A DNA stretch of 64,000 nucleotides from Pomphorhynchus laevis (taxonomy: Eukaryota > Acanthocephala > Palaeacanthocephala > Echinorhynchida > Pomphorhynchidae): NCBI GenBank assembly GCA_012934845.2, contig WNNJ02000170.1:1-64000 (forward strand). The letters run 5' to 3'. Within the stretch, counting starts at the first letter, position 1, and each line of letters begins with the position of its first letter. The notes under the pieces were generated by a model. It did no database searches. It saw only the letters and a program-made list of their open reading frames with translations, and had not been told where the DNA came from. The translations under genes and the position numbers were made by a program. Shown in pieces: positions 1 to 10,219 of this stretch.

Positions 1-11
1 AAGTTTCAGCG

Positions 12-668
12 ATGCAACGTCACAATCTTTTAAATATTCGCGAAAGAACACAGTCGAATGACAACATATTCAATTGTGCTGTCACCTTCCATCCAGCAAT
101 AATACGCATTCAGAAGGATATCAACAGTGCTGTCAATAATTTGTCAGCTGACCAACAACGGATCAACATTAGACCACGCATCGGTTTCAAAGGAGGATTA
201 TCAATTCACAATATTGTCGCTTCAACTCGGAAAGCAAACAGAATAACAGGCAACATCAGTGGAGCATGTTGTCGTGCACGCTGCAGATGCTGTCGCCAAA
301 TGAAAAGCACAACCACATTTAAAAGCTCAATCACAAACACGATGTATAGAGTAAAAGGTGAATTAACATGCCAGACAAAAGGCGCAGTATATATACACGA
401 GTGTGTATGCTGTCCCGCCCAGTATGTAGGTCAAACAGGATCATCGTTTAACATCAGGGCCAACAACCGAAGGGCAGACTTAACAGCTGTACGCTTAAAT
501 AACGACAGAGCTGTCAGACATATGATAGAAAATCCAAATCACAATATGGTCACAACATTAATCACTGCCGTGAGTGACAACTACGACCGCAGGAAAGTAG
601 AGCAATTTTGGATAGGTCAGCTCATGACCGACAAAAGTTTAAACACTGAACACGGTTTTAAACTGTGA
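12..668 (+). pseudogene. Penelope-like element C-terminus (linker plus GIY-YIG endonuclease)
   Basis: This open frame of 218 residues is the end of a Penelope-like retroelement protein. The RT part would lie to the left, outside the window. Residues 86-94 hold a tight cysteine cluster (CCRARCRCC) of the PLE linker. Residues 126-205 match the GIY-YIG nuclease: VYIHECVCC, then QYVGQTG at 138-143, an Arg six residues on, and a distal Glu-x-x-Trp-Ile at 197-201. In a PLE this nuclease makes the target nick used for priming. The frame is open and ends in a normal stop, so this part is well preserved, but the element is cut by the window edge. A hammerhead-like motif follows about 120 nt after the stop, as expected for a PLE end. 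Confidence 0.85.
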
Positions 669-784
669 CATCGTACTTTCCTGTTGTTCTGTCTTCTGAT
701 TTTATGTTTGCTTCTTTCGTGTACAATGTACAATATAAGTGTAAGCGGAAACTATTGTGAGTAGCACTGATAATAATTTGTAAA

Positions 785-808
785 CTGAAGAAGGGGAAAT
801 CCCGAAAG
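785..808 (+). ncRNA. Hammerhead-variant motif of the PLE end
   Basis: The order is CTGAAGA, one extra A, GGG, a loop, CCC, then GAAA. This is the core of a hammerhead with stem II GGG/CCC and no real stem III. Such reduced hammerheads are known from Penelope-like elements. The palindrome that normally follows GAAA (ACGT or ATAT) is changed here to GCTA, so activity is doubtful. Confidence 0.5.
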
Positions 809-921
809 CTATTTTTGCTAATAACAAATTAAATTTTCGTTTGCTCGATTTGAAAATCTATTAATATTTTGAAAGAATTGTCATCACGACAATCTCGAGC
901 AACGCCGATTTGACTAATCCT

Positions 922-923
<2 letters not shown>

Positions 924-1003
<80 letters not shown>
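924..1003. repeat. (TA)n microsatellite, about 40 units
   Basis: An uninterrupted run of about 80 bp of alternating T and A. The long Ile/Tyr frames across it are artefacts. Confidence 0.97.
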
Positions 1004-1005
<2 letters not shown>

Positions 1006-1102
1006 ATTGAGTTCAAGCTGCGTGCCTGGATCCATAAGGATACGATTATATACTTTAATGAAGTGTAGAAAACAGGCAAAGACACTTATAATTTATTTAT
1101 TT

Positions 1103-1134
1103 AAACGTTTCGTCCTTTATAGGGACTTCGTCAG
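1103..1134 (-). ncRNA. Hammerhead-variant ribozyme motif (PLE type)
   Basis: Read on the minus strand: CTGACGA, an extra A, GTCC, loop, GGAC, GAAACGTTTAA. The catalytic words are intact, stem II is a perfect 4 bp helix, and AACGTT after the GA is self-complementary, as expected if stem III forms between two RNA molecules. No PLE coding remnant adjoins it on this strand. Confidence 0.65.
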
Positions 1135-1139
1135 TATAT

Positions 1140-1935
1140 TGTGTGTTTAAGCTGTTAATTAATTTTCCTTTATAATAACTCTTAATGAATTTGTATGTTT
1201 GACTTGATTTATTAAAATATTGTTCTTGTTTATAGGTGTGCTATCGTTTAGTTTCTAAAATGTTTATCTTTATAGTTAATAATTTCATCTTACCTATTTA
1301 TCAAATGTCATTATGTAATTCAAAGAAAAGTTCAATTTATTAATTTCTATTCGCGGATATCCTTATATTTACTATTATATATGAAGGTTGCTTGTTGGAT
1401 ATTATTAACTTAAAAAATATATTTTAACCATAAAGAGTTTTAATCAGATGTCTAGCAAATCTCGAATTCGATTTATATAATGTTTATAATTATATTTAAG
1501 ATTTGATAATAAAAACCTTTATGATTAAGTTATAATATATTAATCTTAATTAAGAAAATAATAATGGCAAAAATTATAATCTAATAAGAATGAAGAATAA
1601 TAATGAATGATCAAATTTATATATTATTTTATTTTGACTTATTAATATAAAAAAATAAGTATTATTAAATATACGAAAGAGTTTAATATTTATTTTTTAT
1701 AAATTTGTTTATTAAGTAATATTATAATTAAATAAAAATTTCATGAATATTTATCAAATAAGAATATATAAAATATAATATCATAATTTAATAATTTATA
1801 TAATTTAGTATCATATTTAATATATAATTTTATATCATATAATTTAATAACATCTACAACATCTACAATTATATATATGTTGGATTTGTTTATTCATGTG
1901 TTAGTTTTTGTTTTGAGGTTGCTACTAGTCTGAAA
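1140..1935. other. AT-rich stretch upstream of the coiled-coil gene
   Basis: I see no coding, repeat or RNA feature here beyond very high AT content. It ends in the T-rich leader just before the first exon and may hold the promoter, but no element stands out. Confidence 0.6.
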
Positions 1936-2108
1936 ATGTCTCAAGAAAACAAAAATGCCAAGTCACAAACTGAAGTGTTACTACAACAAACTAAAAGAGT
2001 TATGACAAAAATCGAGGAGCAAAGAGATCACTTTGATCACCTTCGATATTGCGCAAAAAAGAATCATTACAAGCAACAAGAAGAACTAAATAAAATAATG
2101 AAAAAAAG
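1936..2108 (+). CDS. Exon 1 of the coiled-coil gene
   Basis: The ATG follows a T-rich leader and has A at -3. It codes 57 residues of charged, helical sequence and ends at AAAAAAAG before the donor GTATATT, phase 2. Exon 4 uses the same donor word. The frame continues only seven codons past the donor. Confidence 0.7.
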
Positions 2109-5100
2109 GTATATTGACAAACTGTAGACATTTTTATTGTTGCAAAATTCTCATTTTCGTTTTTAAATATTTTATATATTTTATATATACTTTATAACAA
2201 CTATCTGCGCCTTTAATACCTTTGTGTGTACAAAAATGTCCAAAGCAAATAAGCAACTGAATCTAATCGTATTAATATTTAACAAGTTCTCAGAAGAAAT
2301 TACATGCTCATATTCTAAATGTCGCATTTTTATAAAGCTGTATATTCACTAAATTTATATCAGTGAATATAAAGTAAAGTTGCTAAATATATTCAGTAAA
2401 GTTGGCAATTAGATTTTTAAATTAAAGAACTGATATATACATTTTTTGCGAGTGGTCCAATTATCATCCAAGAAAATGGCAAATACGATGCTGCTGTCCA
2501 ATTACAATTATTTATTAACGCCATAACAACTGATTTAATACATTAAAAGTAAAAAATATTTGGTATTTTATTGGTAATTGTTACAATATCATTCGGAAAA
2601 GTATGAAAAATGCATAATGTATTTTTCATTTAATATTAATGATATAATTAATGTGGCGCGCCACCCATGCCAGATGCGCCACCCTATGGATTTTTATGAT
2701 TTTAACTGGGTGAGTAATTTTTCATAGAAAAATGTTCATCTTGAAGAATCGAACCCGTGAATGTCAAACCCGAGATTTAAAGCATGACCATTAAACTAAG
2801 CATCTATGACAAAACAATAAATGTTATATAAAATTATAATCTGATAAATATATAATTTTTTTACAGATCCCCCTATGGTATCAGTAATTGCGAATGAACA
2901 AGAGTATAAGAACATCAAATTACTTTTAGAAGGAAAAACGAGCCAAGTGTATCTTTCGAAAGACATCAAAAAACGGTTGAAAAATAAAAGCGGAAATTTT
3001 ATAATTATAAACGGTTATATTTACTTGAAGGATGAACATGAAGGATTACATAAGCGAGCATTCCATAAAGATCAAACTGATATTATGGTACTCGAAGCAA
3101 AAAGGATTCATAAAGATAAGCACTATGAAATGAATAGGTTTGAAGACCTCTGTAATGAACTTTTCTTCAGAATACCTCGAACTATTCTTAGAATAGTGGT
3201 TGAGGAATGTGTGACATGTTCTCAATCACAGCCTTTAAAGACAAAAGAAAAGGCTGTTCATATAACAGCCAAACGACCTTTAGAAAGATTACAAATTGAT
3301 TTGGTTGATATGAAACAGTATAAACATTCCAATAATGAGTTTGTTTGGATGCTTACTGTTATAGATGTTTATTCTAAGTTTGCTTGGGTGTATCCTTTGT
3401 ATACTAAGACGGGAAAGGAGGTTGCAGAAAATCTAGAAACACTTTTTACGACTTTTACAGGACCTCCACAAATTCTTCAGTGTGATAATGGAAAGGAGTT
3501 TCTCAACAAGGAAATGGACAAACTTGTAAGTGATTTTAAAATCACCTACAAACACTCAAGACCCCGCCATCCACAATCTCAAGGACAGATTGAAAGGTTT
3601 AATCAAACCTTGACAAGATACTTGCAGAAATATATCTTTGAAGAAGAGGAAAGCCAAAGAAATGATTCCATCGAAAATTCTGTTCATACTGTAACAAATT
3701 CAAAAGAATGGCTTAAACAACTAAAAAACGGTTTATAATTATAATATTGCAAAACATTCAGCAACAAAAAATCCCCGTTTCGTCTTTTGCTCCAGCTTCC
3801 AGGGTTCAACACTGTTTCAGCCAGCGACGAAGATACAGAAATAGCTTCCATTGAACCAAAAGTTGAAAACCAAGCAAAAGATCTTGATGAAAATTCATCA
3901 GATGCATTAGATAATGAAAATGCCGTTTCTTCTATTTGCACTAAATATTTAGAAAGAATGGACAGGCATTCACTTGTACATAAGTCAAAATATGACATAA
4001 ATGTCGGTGATAGAGTATTGATTGCCTTGGATTTCGATAATAATCAGAAGACAAAAAAAGCTAAACTCTCCTCTTTTTTCAATACAAATGCCGAGGTTCT
4101 TGAAGTTTTGTCAAATAACTATGTCAAAGTTAAGATTGATAAAAAAGAAGAAACGATTCATCTTTCTAGAATTAAAAAAATATAATTTTACCGCCTTTTT
4201 ATTTATTTTTTTAAGGTGGCGCATCTGGCATGGGTGGCGCGCTGGGCGCGCCACAATTAATATATATTTTGTATATATTAAATTATAATTAATATAATTT
4301 TGATATTCATTTAATATTCATTTTTAATTTATCAAAAATAGCCATATTCGTTGATAACATTTTTGTATTATTAATTAACCTGATAAAATATTTATAAGAT
4401 GGAGGAGACTCAATGTTATTGCAGATAAAGCTTTAAATGCGAAACCGCTTAGTTATTTTTGATTTTATAAATAATGTTTCTTACCTACAAAAATGTTTTG
4501 AACAAATTAGCGAATTTGTTTTTGCTGATGAATTATCCTATTTTAATAGTTTACACTGTAATGGGGAAACTTACAACATTTTAATTGAACACGCCAATAT
4601 GCTAAAAGCTGCTATGGAGTGTACTAATAAAGATAAAGACAGTCTTGCTGAATTTCAAACACGCTTAGACCAAATTGAAACAGTCATCAAAGATATGCTT
4701 GCATTACGATCACGATATCTAAACGACGCTTTGCATGACCAATTTTCTAAAGAACCCGAACAGATAATCGATTCGGTATTTCCACCGTTAATGAGTTGTT
4801 TTTAAACATAGGAATGCTTATAGATCATATCAGAATTGTGCCATGGTCGTGAAGATTCAAAAAAGATGATGTCTGAATGTGACGAATTAGACACGTAGGT
4901 TTTAGAATATAAATGTAAATAAAGTCATATTTGTAAGTACTAAACTATTTAATAAAAATGTAACATTTTGAACTTTAACTAAAGTTTCTACTTGAATAAA
5001 ATTAGAAATCAAATCAGTTAATTGAGTCTGTATTTTGAAACTATTTATAAATTAAAAATAATGATAAAAACAAATTATTATAAATAATAAATACTTATAA

Positions 5101-8100
5101 GATTTTATATCATTTATATTTATATAAAGTTAATTTAAAATTAAAAATTCAATTTTTACGAATTGATTAATAAATACTATACCATATATGCGTTTACTAT
5201 ACCACGCGTTTAATATTACAGCGTTATGCTGCATTATTGATTACTTATTTATAATCTTTCCTGATAGGTTAGTGAATGAACCTTACTCCAAAACTAATAA
5301 AAAAAGTTTTTATATATCAAGGTCCATACTAGTTAATCAAATTGGGAAATTTTACAGCAACATAATTAATCAATTCATAAGAATTCTGAGGTATACAAAT
5401 TCTTTTTTATATAAAGATATATTCTTTTTAATTAATTGTACATAACATGTAACCTCAGTTATGTTAAGTGATAATCACTTAATCACTTAATCACTTAAAA
5501 TCATTTACTTTATATAATAAGCAAGTGATTATGACTTAATAACTTGCTCACAGTGAACACTGTATGCATATTTATTGGCATATACTTGTTGGCTTTACTA
5601 TCCCGAGTGATATGATAGTCTAACTGTAATAGTCTATACTATTACAAACAATAATGGTAGTCAATTATTATTCATCCGCCGTAGTAATATGATGTCCGTC
5701 CAAGTATATGCTGATTTCGTATATGATATTTGAATCAGTTTGTTTTATATTACTGTCTATGCTTTAAATCAACCAATATGAAACGTCTATAAAAACGAAC
5801 CGGAACGAATAGACTAATTTTTCCTTCGTATCCTATTTTTATGTCAATCTTCTATATTTATATTTTATCATTAAGTGGTTTTCTTGCAAAGCATCTTACT
5901 ATATTGTTATTTTTCGTATTTTTAAGTAACCTTGGACAATGCAAATTAGAGATTATTTCATTATCTTTACACGTGGATAGAATTATTAATTGCCAAATAA
6001 ATAATCGCACTATTCGTCATAATGAAGAAACAATAGCCGCATTAAGAAATCACTCAACACAAATAGATGATAGGTATATTGCTTGCTTTCCATCAATACT
6101 TTTTATCAGAGTTAATACTATCTGCTAGGTTGCAGGTTTTCGTCTTTTTAAAAGATCGGCAACTAAAAGCTTAAAACATAATTGCACTATTGTGTTAACT
6201 AATAGGATTATAAATAAAGGATGTATTCATTTTATTATTAACTAGATAATTATTAATAAAGCCAACATTCCCTATAATATATGCTATTTAGTTTATGTTA
6301 TAAAAACAGATTTATTTTAATGTGGCAAATGCGTGCCAGCGCACGCTTACATGACCGCAAGAAAAGAACAAAAATCTAAATCATGTGCCGAGAAGGTTGG
6401 TACGGAGGCAGTATTTGAATGTAATAAAGAAGGGAGCGCGGCGGAAGTCGAGAGGGAGTTGATTCCAGGCGAGTGGGGCGGCAACGAGGAAGGATCGAAG
6501 ACCATAGTTGTTGGAGTAATTGGGAACGTGGAGTAAGAGGGAATTACGGGAACGCCGTGATATAGAGGTGGGACGAGTGTCGTCTACGAAAGTAAGGTCG
6601 ATGAACGATGTGGAGCCGATAACGATGGAACGAAAAGTTACGATAAGAAGGCGGAGTTGTATGCGGATGTGGATGGTGGGGCAGGATAGTTGGGTAATAT
6701 ATGTAGATGTGTGGTCGAAGCGACGGAGACGAAAGAGCACTCGAACGGCGGAGTTGATTATTCGTTGTAGGGGTAGGATGATGGATTTTTGGGAATTGGC
6801 GAAAAAGCTAAAGCAGTAATCGATTTTAGGGAAAAGAAACGATGAAAGAAGAGACATACAAGAACGGAAGTCGATAAGGGGGCGGATACGGCGGATGTCA
6901 CGGAGAATTAAGTTAGACGAGCGGACCTTGTCACGGATGAAGGGTTTAAGGGAAAAGTGATCATAAAAATTGAATCCTAAGAAACTGAGATTGTGGACTA
7001 TTTGACTGATTGATTAGGCAAAAGATACAAGGGGAGGAGATATTTTAGGTTGATACGGGAGGATCCACAATATTTTGGACCTGCCTGGGTTTAGAACGAG
7101 ACGAAGATGGGAGATATGTTTTCTAGATAGAAGAAATACAGTCGGAGTCAGATATTGCTATATCGTATAATTATGATTTTAAGTTGATATACCTGTGCAG
7201 CCATTGCTACAATTAAAATTTTGATGACTATTTTTTATGTATTAATTCTTTTTATATTTTATTTGTTATTTTTTTATTAAATTTTTTAATTAATCGGACT
7301 AAAACGTGATACGTAGGTATTGGATCAGTAGTTGATGAGGTCCACCAATATTAAAATGTAGCTTACTGTTGCTGTCTTATATATAGGATTAAAGCAGCGT
7401 GCAGAATATAAAATAGTCATCAAAATTTCAGTAATAATTAAAATAATTTTATATAGATTAGGGAAAATATTGCTATTTGGATTAATGAAAATTGTAAAAA
7501 TATACAGCAATCAGATAGGGATTCGTGGTCAGAAAACAATAATGTATAAACAAAATATAAATAATTATATAGTTTATAAATTAGTATAAGTATGTAATAA
7601 GCATAGTTATTATCCATAATTTTTATTTCTTCGTGAATAAAGTTTACGTTTCAATGTCGAAGAACAATTGATTTTGATATTGATGAAATCTATTTAATAA
7701 TCATGGTTATATTTTTGACCAGTCAATTAGTAATGTTGCCATATTTATTTAATATATATATTGTATGTGACATTTCTGTGCTTACCAATTTGTGTAACAT
7801 TAAATATATTACAAATTTTACATTTTGACATTTTAAACAATATTAATATACGTTGATCAATGTAAGTATAAATACAACATAAATTTAGCAACTAGCTAAG
7901 CCACTAGCTAGTTGTACTAGCTATACTGTCCTTTTGTTTTCATTATTGTATCCATTCCCATTGTGGTTTTGTAGCCAGTGAATAGAATGCCTTATCAATA
8001 ATAATAATCAACACGATATGACTGCTGCTACTATTATTATGTTAATATCTAATTTGATATGCTGCTTTTAATTTAGTTTGCTCAATTCTTCATCCATTAA

Positions 8101-9847
8101 ATTCGATAGTATACACAAAACACTGAAAGCAGCACGAGAATTAACAAATACAGGCCGAACTCTAAAAAACACTATTTATCAAAGTGTATCCAAAGGCAAA
8201 GAAACACTGACAAACCTCACTGAGAAATGTAATTTGGAACTACAGAACCGAATATCTTCCGTTAATCAAAATGTGATTAGCGTTAATCATGCCATGAATA
8301 ATGTAAGTAAAATAATATATTAAGTTTAACGAAGCTGCTCTTTCGCTCTCATGACATCTTCTTTTCATGTTAATAATTATTCATCAATGAACAAAATTGT
8401 TTTGTTTGATACGAGCACAATTCTCTTTGTTGTATTTTAAGTACATAATAGATAATTATATTTTTATAGTTAAAAACGCAAATCGATCGTGAGTACAAAT
8501 CTCTTGCACATTTGGATAGTCGTTTGCGTGAAGAATCATCAGCTGCCGAAACACTCAAAGTGCAATTGGAGCAATTCGAGAATTATGCTCAAAGTGAATA
8601 TATAAACGAAAGATTCATTTGCAAGGACATTATAGCGTAAGTCATTTATGATTTCTTAACTTTCAATTTACAGATTTTAGTGTTGGTAAATTATATTTTT
8701 AGTTTAAATATATCTATAATATGTGTTCACTAAGCATTTGCTTACATGATCACAGTGTTGTCACTAATATTTCAAAATCATTTGACTAACAAACTTTATT
8801 GATTTATGCTTTGATATATCTGAATGTAATATCCTATACCTGGATATAGATATTTGACATGACAATATCGTTTAATACTCTTGATCGAATTTACAAAATT
8901 AATTTTATCTAAAATCTTGTGGATTTTCTTCATTTATTGCTTAACAGTGAGTAATTTAAATCTTTATAAGCTTAAGTAATCGTTAATAAGCAAACCTGCT
9001 ATCTAATTTAATGATTGTTCATTGTGCTCAACATTAAAAAGAATGATCTTGCTTATCAAATCTAAATTTAAATTATTTAATTTTTAAATTTTAATTAAAA
9101 TTTATATTTTGACAGCTGCTGCTATCATTTTCAGATTGTTTTTAAAAATTCTGAAGACGACAGTAGCTATCAAAATATCAATTTTCCAATGAATCTTTAA
9201 TTTCCCTACTTGGTTCCTCATGATTTTTTTAATTATTAGATCAGCTAACTGAGTCTACGTATTTTATACTATATATAAATAAAAAATCATGATAAATAAA
9301 AATAATTATAAATAATATTAGATTTTATATAATTTATTGAAGTTAAAATTTAAAATAAAAATCAATGTTTATAAATTGACTAATAAATAATATGTGATGT
9401 ATAAGATATAAGATATAATATATAAGATTAGAGGTCACCAGGAGAAACTACTATGTTTTCAGAAATATAAACTGAAATATTTGTTATAATGAATTTGTAA
9501 AAATTGACATACCTTCAATAATATACAGTAATATATAATATTAATAAATTACTGTTAATTTTATATTTTTTTGTAAGTCCATCGCTGAAAAGCGGCGGTG
9601 ATCTCATTAATTAATTTCAAATTACATTTTACTAACGAATATGCGTTGATTGCATTTCAGATTGAAAACTTCTCTAGAGTATCGAATGAAAAGTATTCGT
9701 GATTTGACGGAAGCAATTCAAAATGCTCAGGCTACGATAGATAAATTACATGATTTCAAGATTTCACTGGCTAAACAAATGTCATCTATTGAGGATTATG
9801 GGATTATGGACAAGCTATTGTCGGAAAAATTAAGCCTTCTTCTCTAA
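1936..9847 (+). CDS. Seven-exon coiled-coil protein, function unknown (411 aa)
   Basis: A spliced gene assembled from exons 1936-2108, 4511-4775, 4824-4894, 5927-6073, 8077-8302, 8470-8636 and 9661-9847. Each inner boundary sits on AG/GT, and the phases agree at all six joins (2, 0, 2, 2, 0, 2). The product is 411 residues, hydrophilic and rich in Glu, Lys, Gln, Leu and Ile with heptad-like spacing, so mostly coiled coil. No signal peptide, membrane segment or catalytic motif is visible. I do not recognise the family; I compared it from memory with tektins and saw no match to their signature. Intron 1 holds a Ginger transposon, intron 3 a family A tail, intron 4 a LINE fragment, and intron 6 a ribozyme foldback and another family A tail. 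The weakest point is the acceptor of exon 2. Confidence 0.7.
2674..2709 (+). CDS. Possible short first exon of the Ginger transposase
   Basis: ATG at 2674 gives 12 codons ending in FYDFNW, directly before a strong donor GTGAGT at 2710. A good acceptor TTTTTTTACAG ends at 2866, just before the main integrase frame. The exon ends in phase 0 while the main frame needs one base from the previous exon, so the two are out of frame by one. A base may have been lost or gained in the C run after the acceptor, or the model is wrong. Confidence 0.35.
2735..2812 (-). other. tRNA-like sequence inside the Ginger element
   Basis: On the minus strand there is an A-box-like TGCTTAGTTTAATGG and, about 35 nt on, a B-box-like GGGTTCGATTC. 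The spacing suits a tRNA, but I cannot pair a convincing T stem or acceptor stem and cannot assign an anticodon. It may be a decayed tRNA copy or a polymerase III promoter remnant. It lies wholly within the putative intron 2710-2866. Confidence 0.4.
2875..3738 (+). CDS. Ginger transposase (integrase), N-terminal and catalytic parts
   Basis: 287 residues. A zinc-binding HHCC is formed by His79, His83, Cys112 and Cys115. The catalytic triad is Asp142 (QIDLVDM), Asp204 (QCDNGKEF) and Glu240 (GQIERFNQT), with the 35-residue D-to-E spacing of retroviral-type integrases. The enzyme would cut and join the transposon ends in the nucleus. The stop at 3736-3738 comes too early: the usual C-terminal domain follows in another frame at 3787. 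The listed start may be internal, because the frame opens at the splice acceptor at 2866. Confidence 0.8.
   Translation: MVSVIANEQEYKNIKLLLEGKTSQVYLSKDIKKRLKNKSGNFIIINGYIYLKDEHEGLHKRAFHKDQTDIMVLEAKRIHKDKHYEMNRFEDLCNELFFRIPRTILRIVVEECVTCSQSQPLKTKEKAVHITAKRPLERLQIDLVDMKQYKHSNNEFVWMLTVIDVYSKFAWVYPLYTKTGKEVAENLETLFTTFTGPPQILQCDNGKEFLNKEMDKLVSDFKITYKHSRPRHPQSQGQIERFNQTLTRYLQKYIFEEEESQRNDSIENSVHTVTNSKEWLKQLKNGL
3787..4185 (+). pseudogene. Ginger transposase C-terminal domain, frameshifted
   Basis: Acidic linker followed by a beta-rich module: VGDRVLIALDF, then NAEVLEVLSNNYVKVKI and a final HLSRIKK. This resembles the small SH3-like tail domain of Gypsy and Ginger integrases. It follows the catalytic part after about 50 nt but in a different frame, so the transposase is interrupted by an indel or a lost splice. 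The element is probably dead or needs a helper. Confidence 0.65.
4511..4775 (+). CDS. Exon 2 of the coiled-coil gene
   Basis: Codes 88 residues after a shared Ser codon, with helical repeats such as LAEFQTRLDQIETVIKDML. The acceptor (AATTAG at 4505-4510) has a poor pyrimidine tract, but it is the AG that fits the phase of exon 1 after an in-frame TAA at 4434. The donor is TCG before GTATTT, phase 0. The open frame extends back to an ATG at 4437, so an alternative transcript starting there is possible. Confidence 0.55.
4824..4894 (+). CDS. Exon 3 of the coiled-coil gene
   Basis: Small exon of 23 codons plus two bases after a 48-nt intron (4776-4823, GTATTT to TTATAG). It ends at a good donor GTAGGT. 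The reading SECDELD is helical and runs in frame into exon 4. Too short for simple ORF finding; supported by phase on both sides. Confidence 0.55.
5008..5185 (-). repeat. Family A 3' tail, old copy
   Basis: Starts with a diverged form of the tail end (ATCAGTTAATTGAGTCTG on +) and continues with the AT-rich tail typical of family A, up to the remnant of TTAGTCAATTCATAAAAAT on minus. It lies in intron 3 of the coiled-coil gene. No RT or pseudoknot remains. Confidence 0.6.
5186..5926. other. Rest of intron 3
   Basis: AT-rich, no gene seen. At about 5472-5505 the octamer AATCACTT is repeated about four times. The intron ends with a strong pyrimidine tract and AAG before exon 4. Confidence 0.6.
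5927..6073 (+). CDS. Exon 4 of the coiled-coil gene
   Basis: 147 nt, phase 2 at both ends. The acceptor follows TTATTTTTCGTATTTTTAAG, a very good pyrimidine tract. The donor GATAG before GTATATT copies that of exon 1. The coded segment includes NEETIAALRNHSTQIDD, clearly helical. Confidence 0.7.
6330..7175 (-). mobile_element. CR1/L2-like LINE fragment, 3' part
   Basis: Minus-strand C-terminal part of a LINE RT protein: residues such as YCFSFFANS, INSAVRVLF, APLAWNQLP and a final FKYCLRTNL are typical after the RT core in CR1/L2/Jockey-type LINEs. From 6890 to 7175 it is homologous to 10070-10345 of the larger copy, so the two pieces overlap by about 270 bp. It is 5'-truncated at about 7175 and lies in intron 4 of the coiled-coil gene. 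Confidence 0.75.
6381..6857 (-). pseudogene. LINE RT C-terminal domain (158 aa fragment)
   Basis: The only long open piece of the 6330-7175 fragment. The frame is interrupted before the RT core, so it is a relic. Confidence 0.7.
7176..8076. other. Rest of intron 4
   Basis: AT-rich, with no gene, repeat family or RNA motif that I recognise. The end (GCTTTTAATTTAG) is the acceptor of exon 5. Confidence 0.6.
8077..8302 (+). CDS. Exon 5 of the coiled-coil gene
   Basis: 226 nt. The acceptor is CTTTTAATTTAG; the donor GTAAGT is perfect. One base completes a split Ser codon, then 75 codons of helical sequence (KFDSIHKTLKAARELTNTG). Ends in phase 0. Confidence 0.8.
8470..8636 (+). CDS. Exon 6 of the coiled-coil gene
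   Basis: 167 nt after a 167-nt intron. Acceptor TATTTTTATAG, donor GTAAGT. Codes DREYKSLAHLDSRLREESS, a strong coiled-coil. Ends in phase 2; the split Ala codon is completed by exon 7. Confidence 0.8.
9104..9179. repeat. Foldback of two hammerhead-variant motifs
   Basis: A minus-strand copy (9104-9134) and a plus-strand copy (9151-9179) face apart, separated by 16 nt. The plus copy reads CTGAAGA, C, GA(C)AG, loop, CTATC, AAAATAT; the minus copy has a CTGAAAA core. In both, GAAA has become AAAA, so they are probably dead. It lies in intron 6. Confidence 0.5.
9238..9470 (-). repeat. Family A 3' tail with pseudoknot remnant
   Basis: Begins on + with ATCAGCTAACTGAGTCTACG, the exact inverted form of the family A tail end, and runs back to the CATAGTAG arm of the pseudoknot motif. 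The 5' part and RT are missing. It lies in intron 6 of the coiled-coil gene. Confidence 0.75.
9661..9847 (+). CDS. Exon 7 (last) of the coiled-coil gene
   Basis: Acceptor GATTGCATTTCAG. Completes the split Ala codon, then 61 codons to TAA at 9845-9847, followed at once by TAG. Segment LTEAIQNAQATIDKLHDFK is helical. Downstream, AT-rich 3' sequence runs to the LINE at 10066; no strong AATAAA is seen. Confidence 0.75.
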
Positions 9848-10219
9848 TAGGACAACAATCCATAAACATCAAGAATGCAGCAACCAATTTGGAAGCAAAA
9901 CTAAAACTAATAACATATATTGTTTATCTCCATATTTTGAGTTTTAATCAACTGTTTTTGTAATGTTTCTTTGCAAAAAATAAGTAATTCGTCAGAACAA
10001 TTAATTTTTCCTAATTAAAACTTTTAAATTTTAATTTAAAAATTAAAATTTAAACTAACTTAATTCTCACGGAGAATTAAGTTAGACGAGCGGACCTTGT
10101 CACGGACGAAGGGTTTAAGGGAAAGGTGATCATCGGAATGGAAGCGTAAGAAAGTGAGATTGTGGACTATGGGGATGATCGATTTGGCAAAATATACAGT
10201 GGGAGAATATATGATTGGT

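Larger units (their letters stand above)
2652..4255 (+). mobile_element. Ginger-type DNA transposon, 1.6 kb, with inverted termini
   Basis: The element starts TGTGGCGCGCC and ends GGCGCGCCACA. The inverted repeats extend inward through the sequence CCACCCATGCCAGATGCGCC (about 30 bp); the right end has 7 extra bases. The flanks are a direct repeat ATTAA (2647-2651 and 4256-4260), which may be the target duplication; because it sits in AT-rich palindromic sequence its exact length is uncertain. Inside is a retroviral-type integrase on +, the hallmark of Ginger transposons, which are cut-and-paste elements related to Gypsy integrases. It lies in intron 1 of the coiled-coil gene in sense orientation. 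Confidence 0.85.

Noticed and set aside
829-1085. Two minus-strand frames of 68 and 74 codons
   Set aside because: They are Ile/Tyr runs from the (TA)n microsatellite.
5188-5445. 85-codon frame on +
   Set aside because: It lies in an intron in AT-rich DNA, has no domain, and no splice phase fits the surrounding exons.
5462-5505. CRISPR-like short repeats
   Set aside because: Directly adjoining octamers without spacers in a eukaryotic intron; a simple tandem repeat.
7325-7510. 61-codon hydrophobic frame on -
   Set aside because: Composition is that of random AT-rich DNA, and it lies in an intron of the coiled-coil gene.
8370-8558. Minus-strand frame over exon 6
   Set aside because: Shadow of the real exon on the other strand.
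8077-9847. Tektin family for the coiled-coil gene
   Set aside because: Length is similar, but the tektin signature near the C-terminus is absent.
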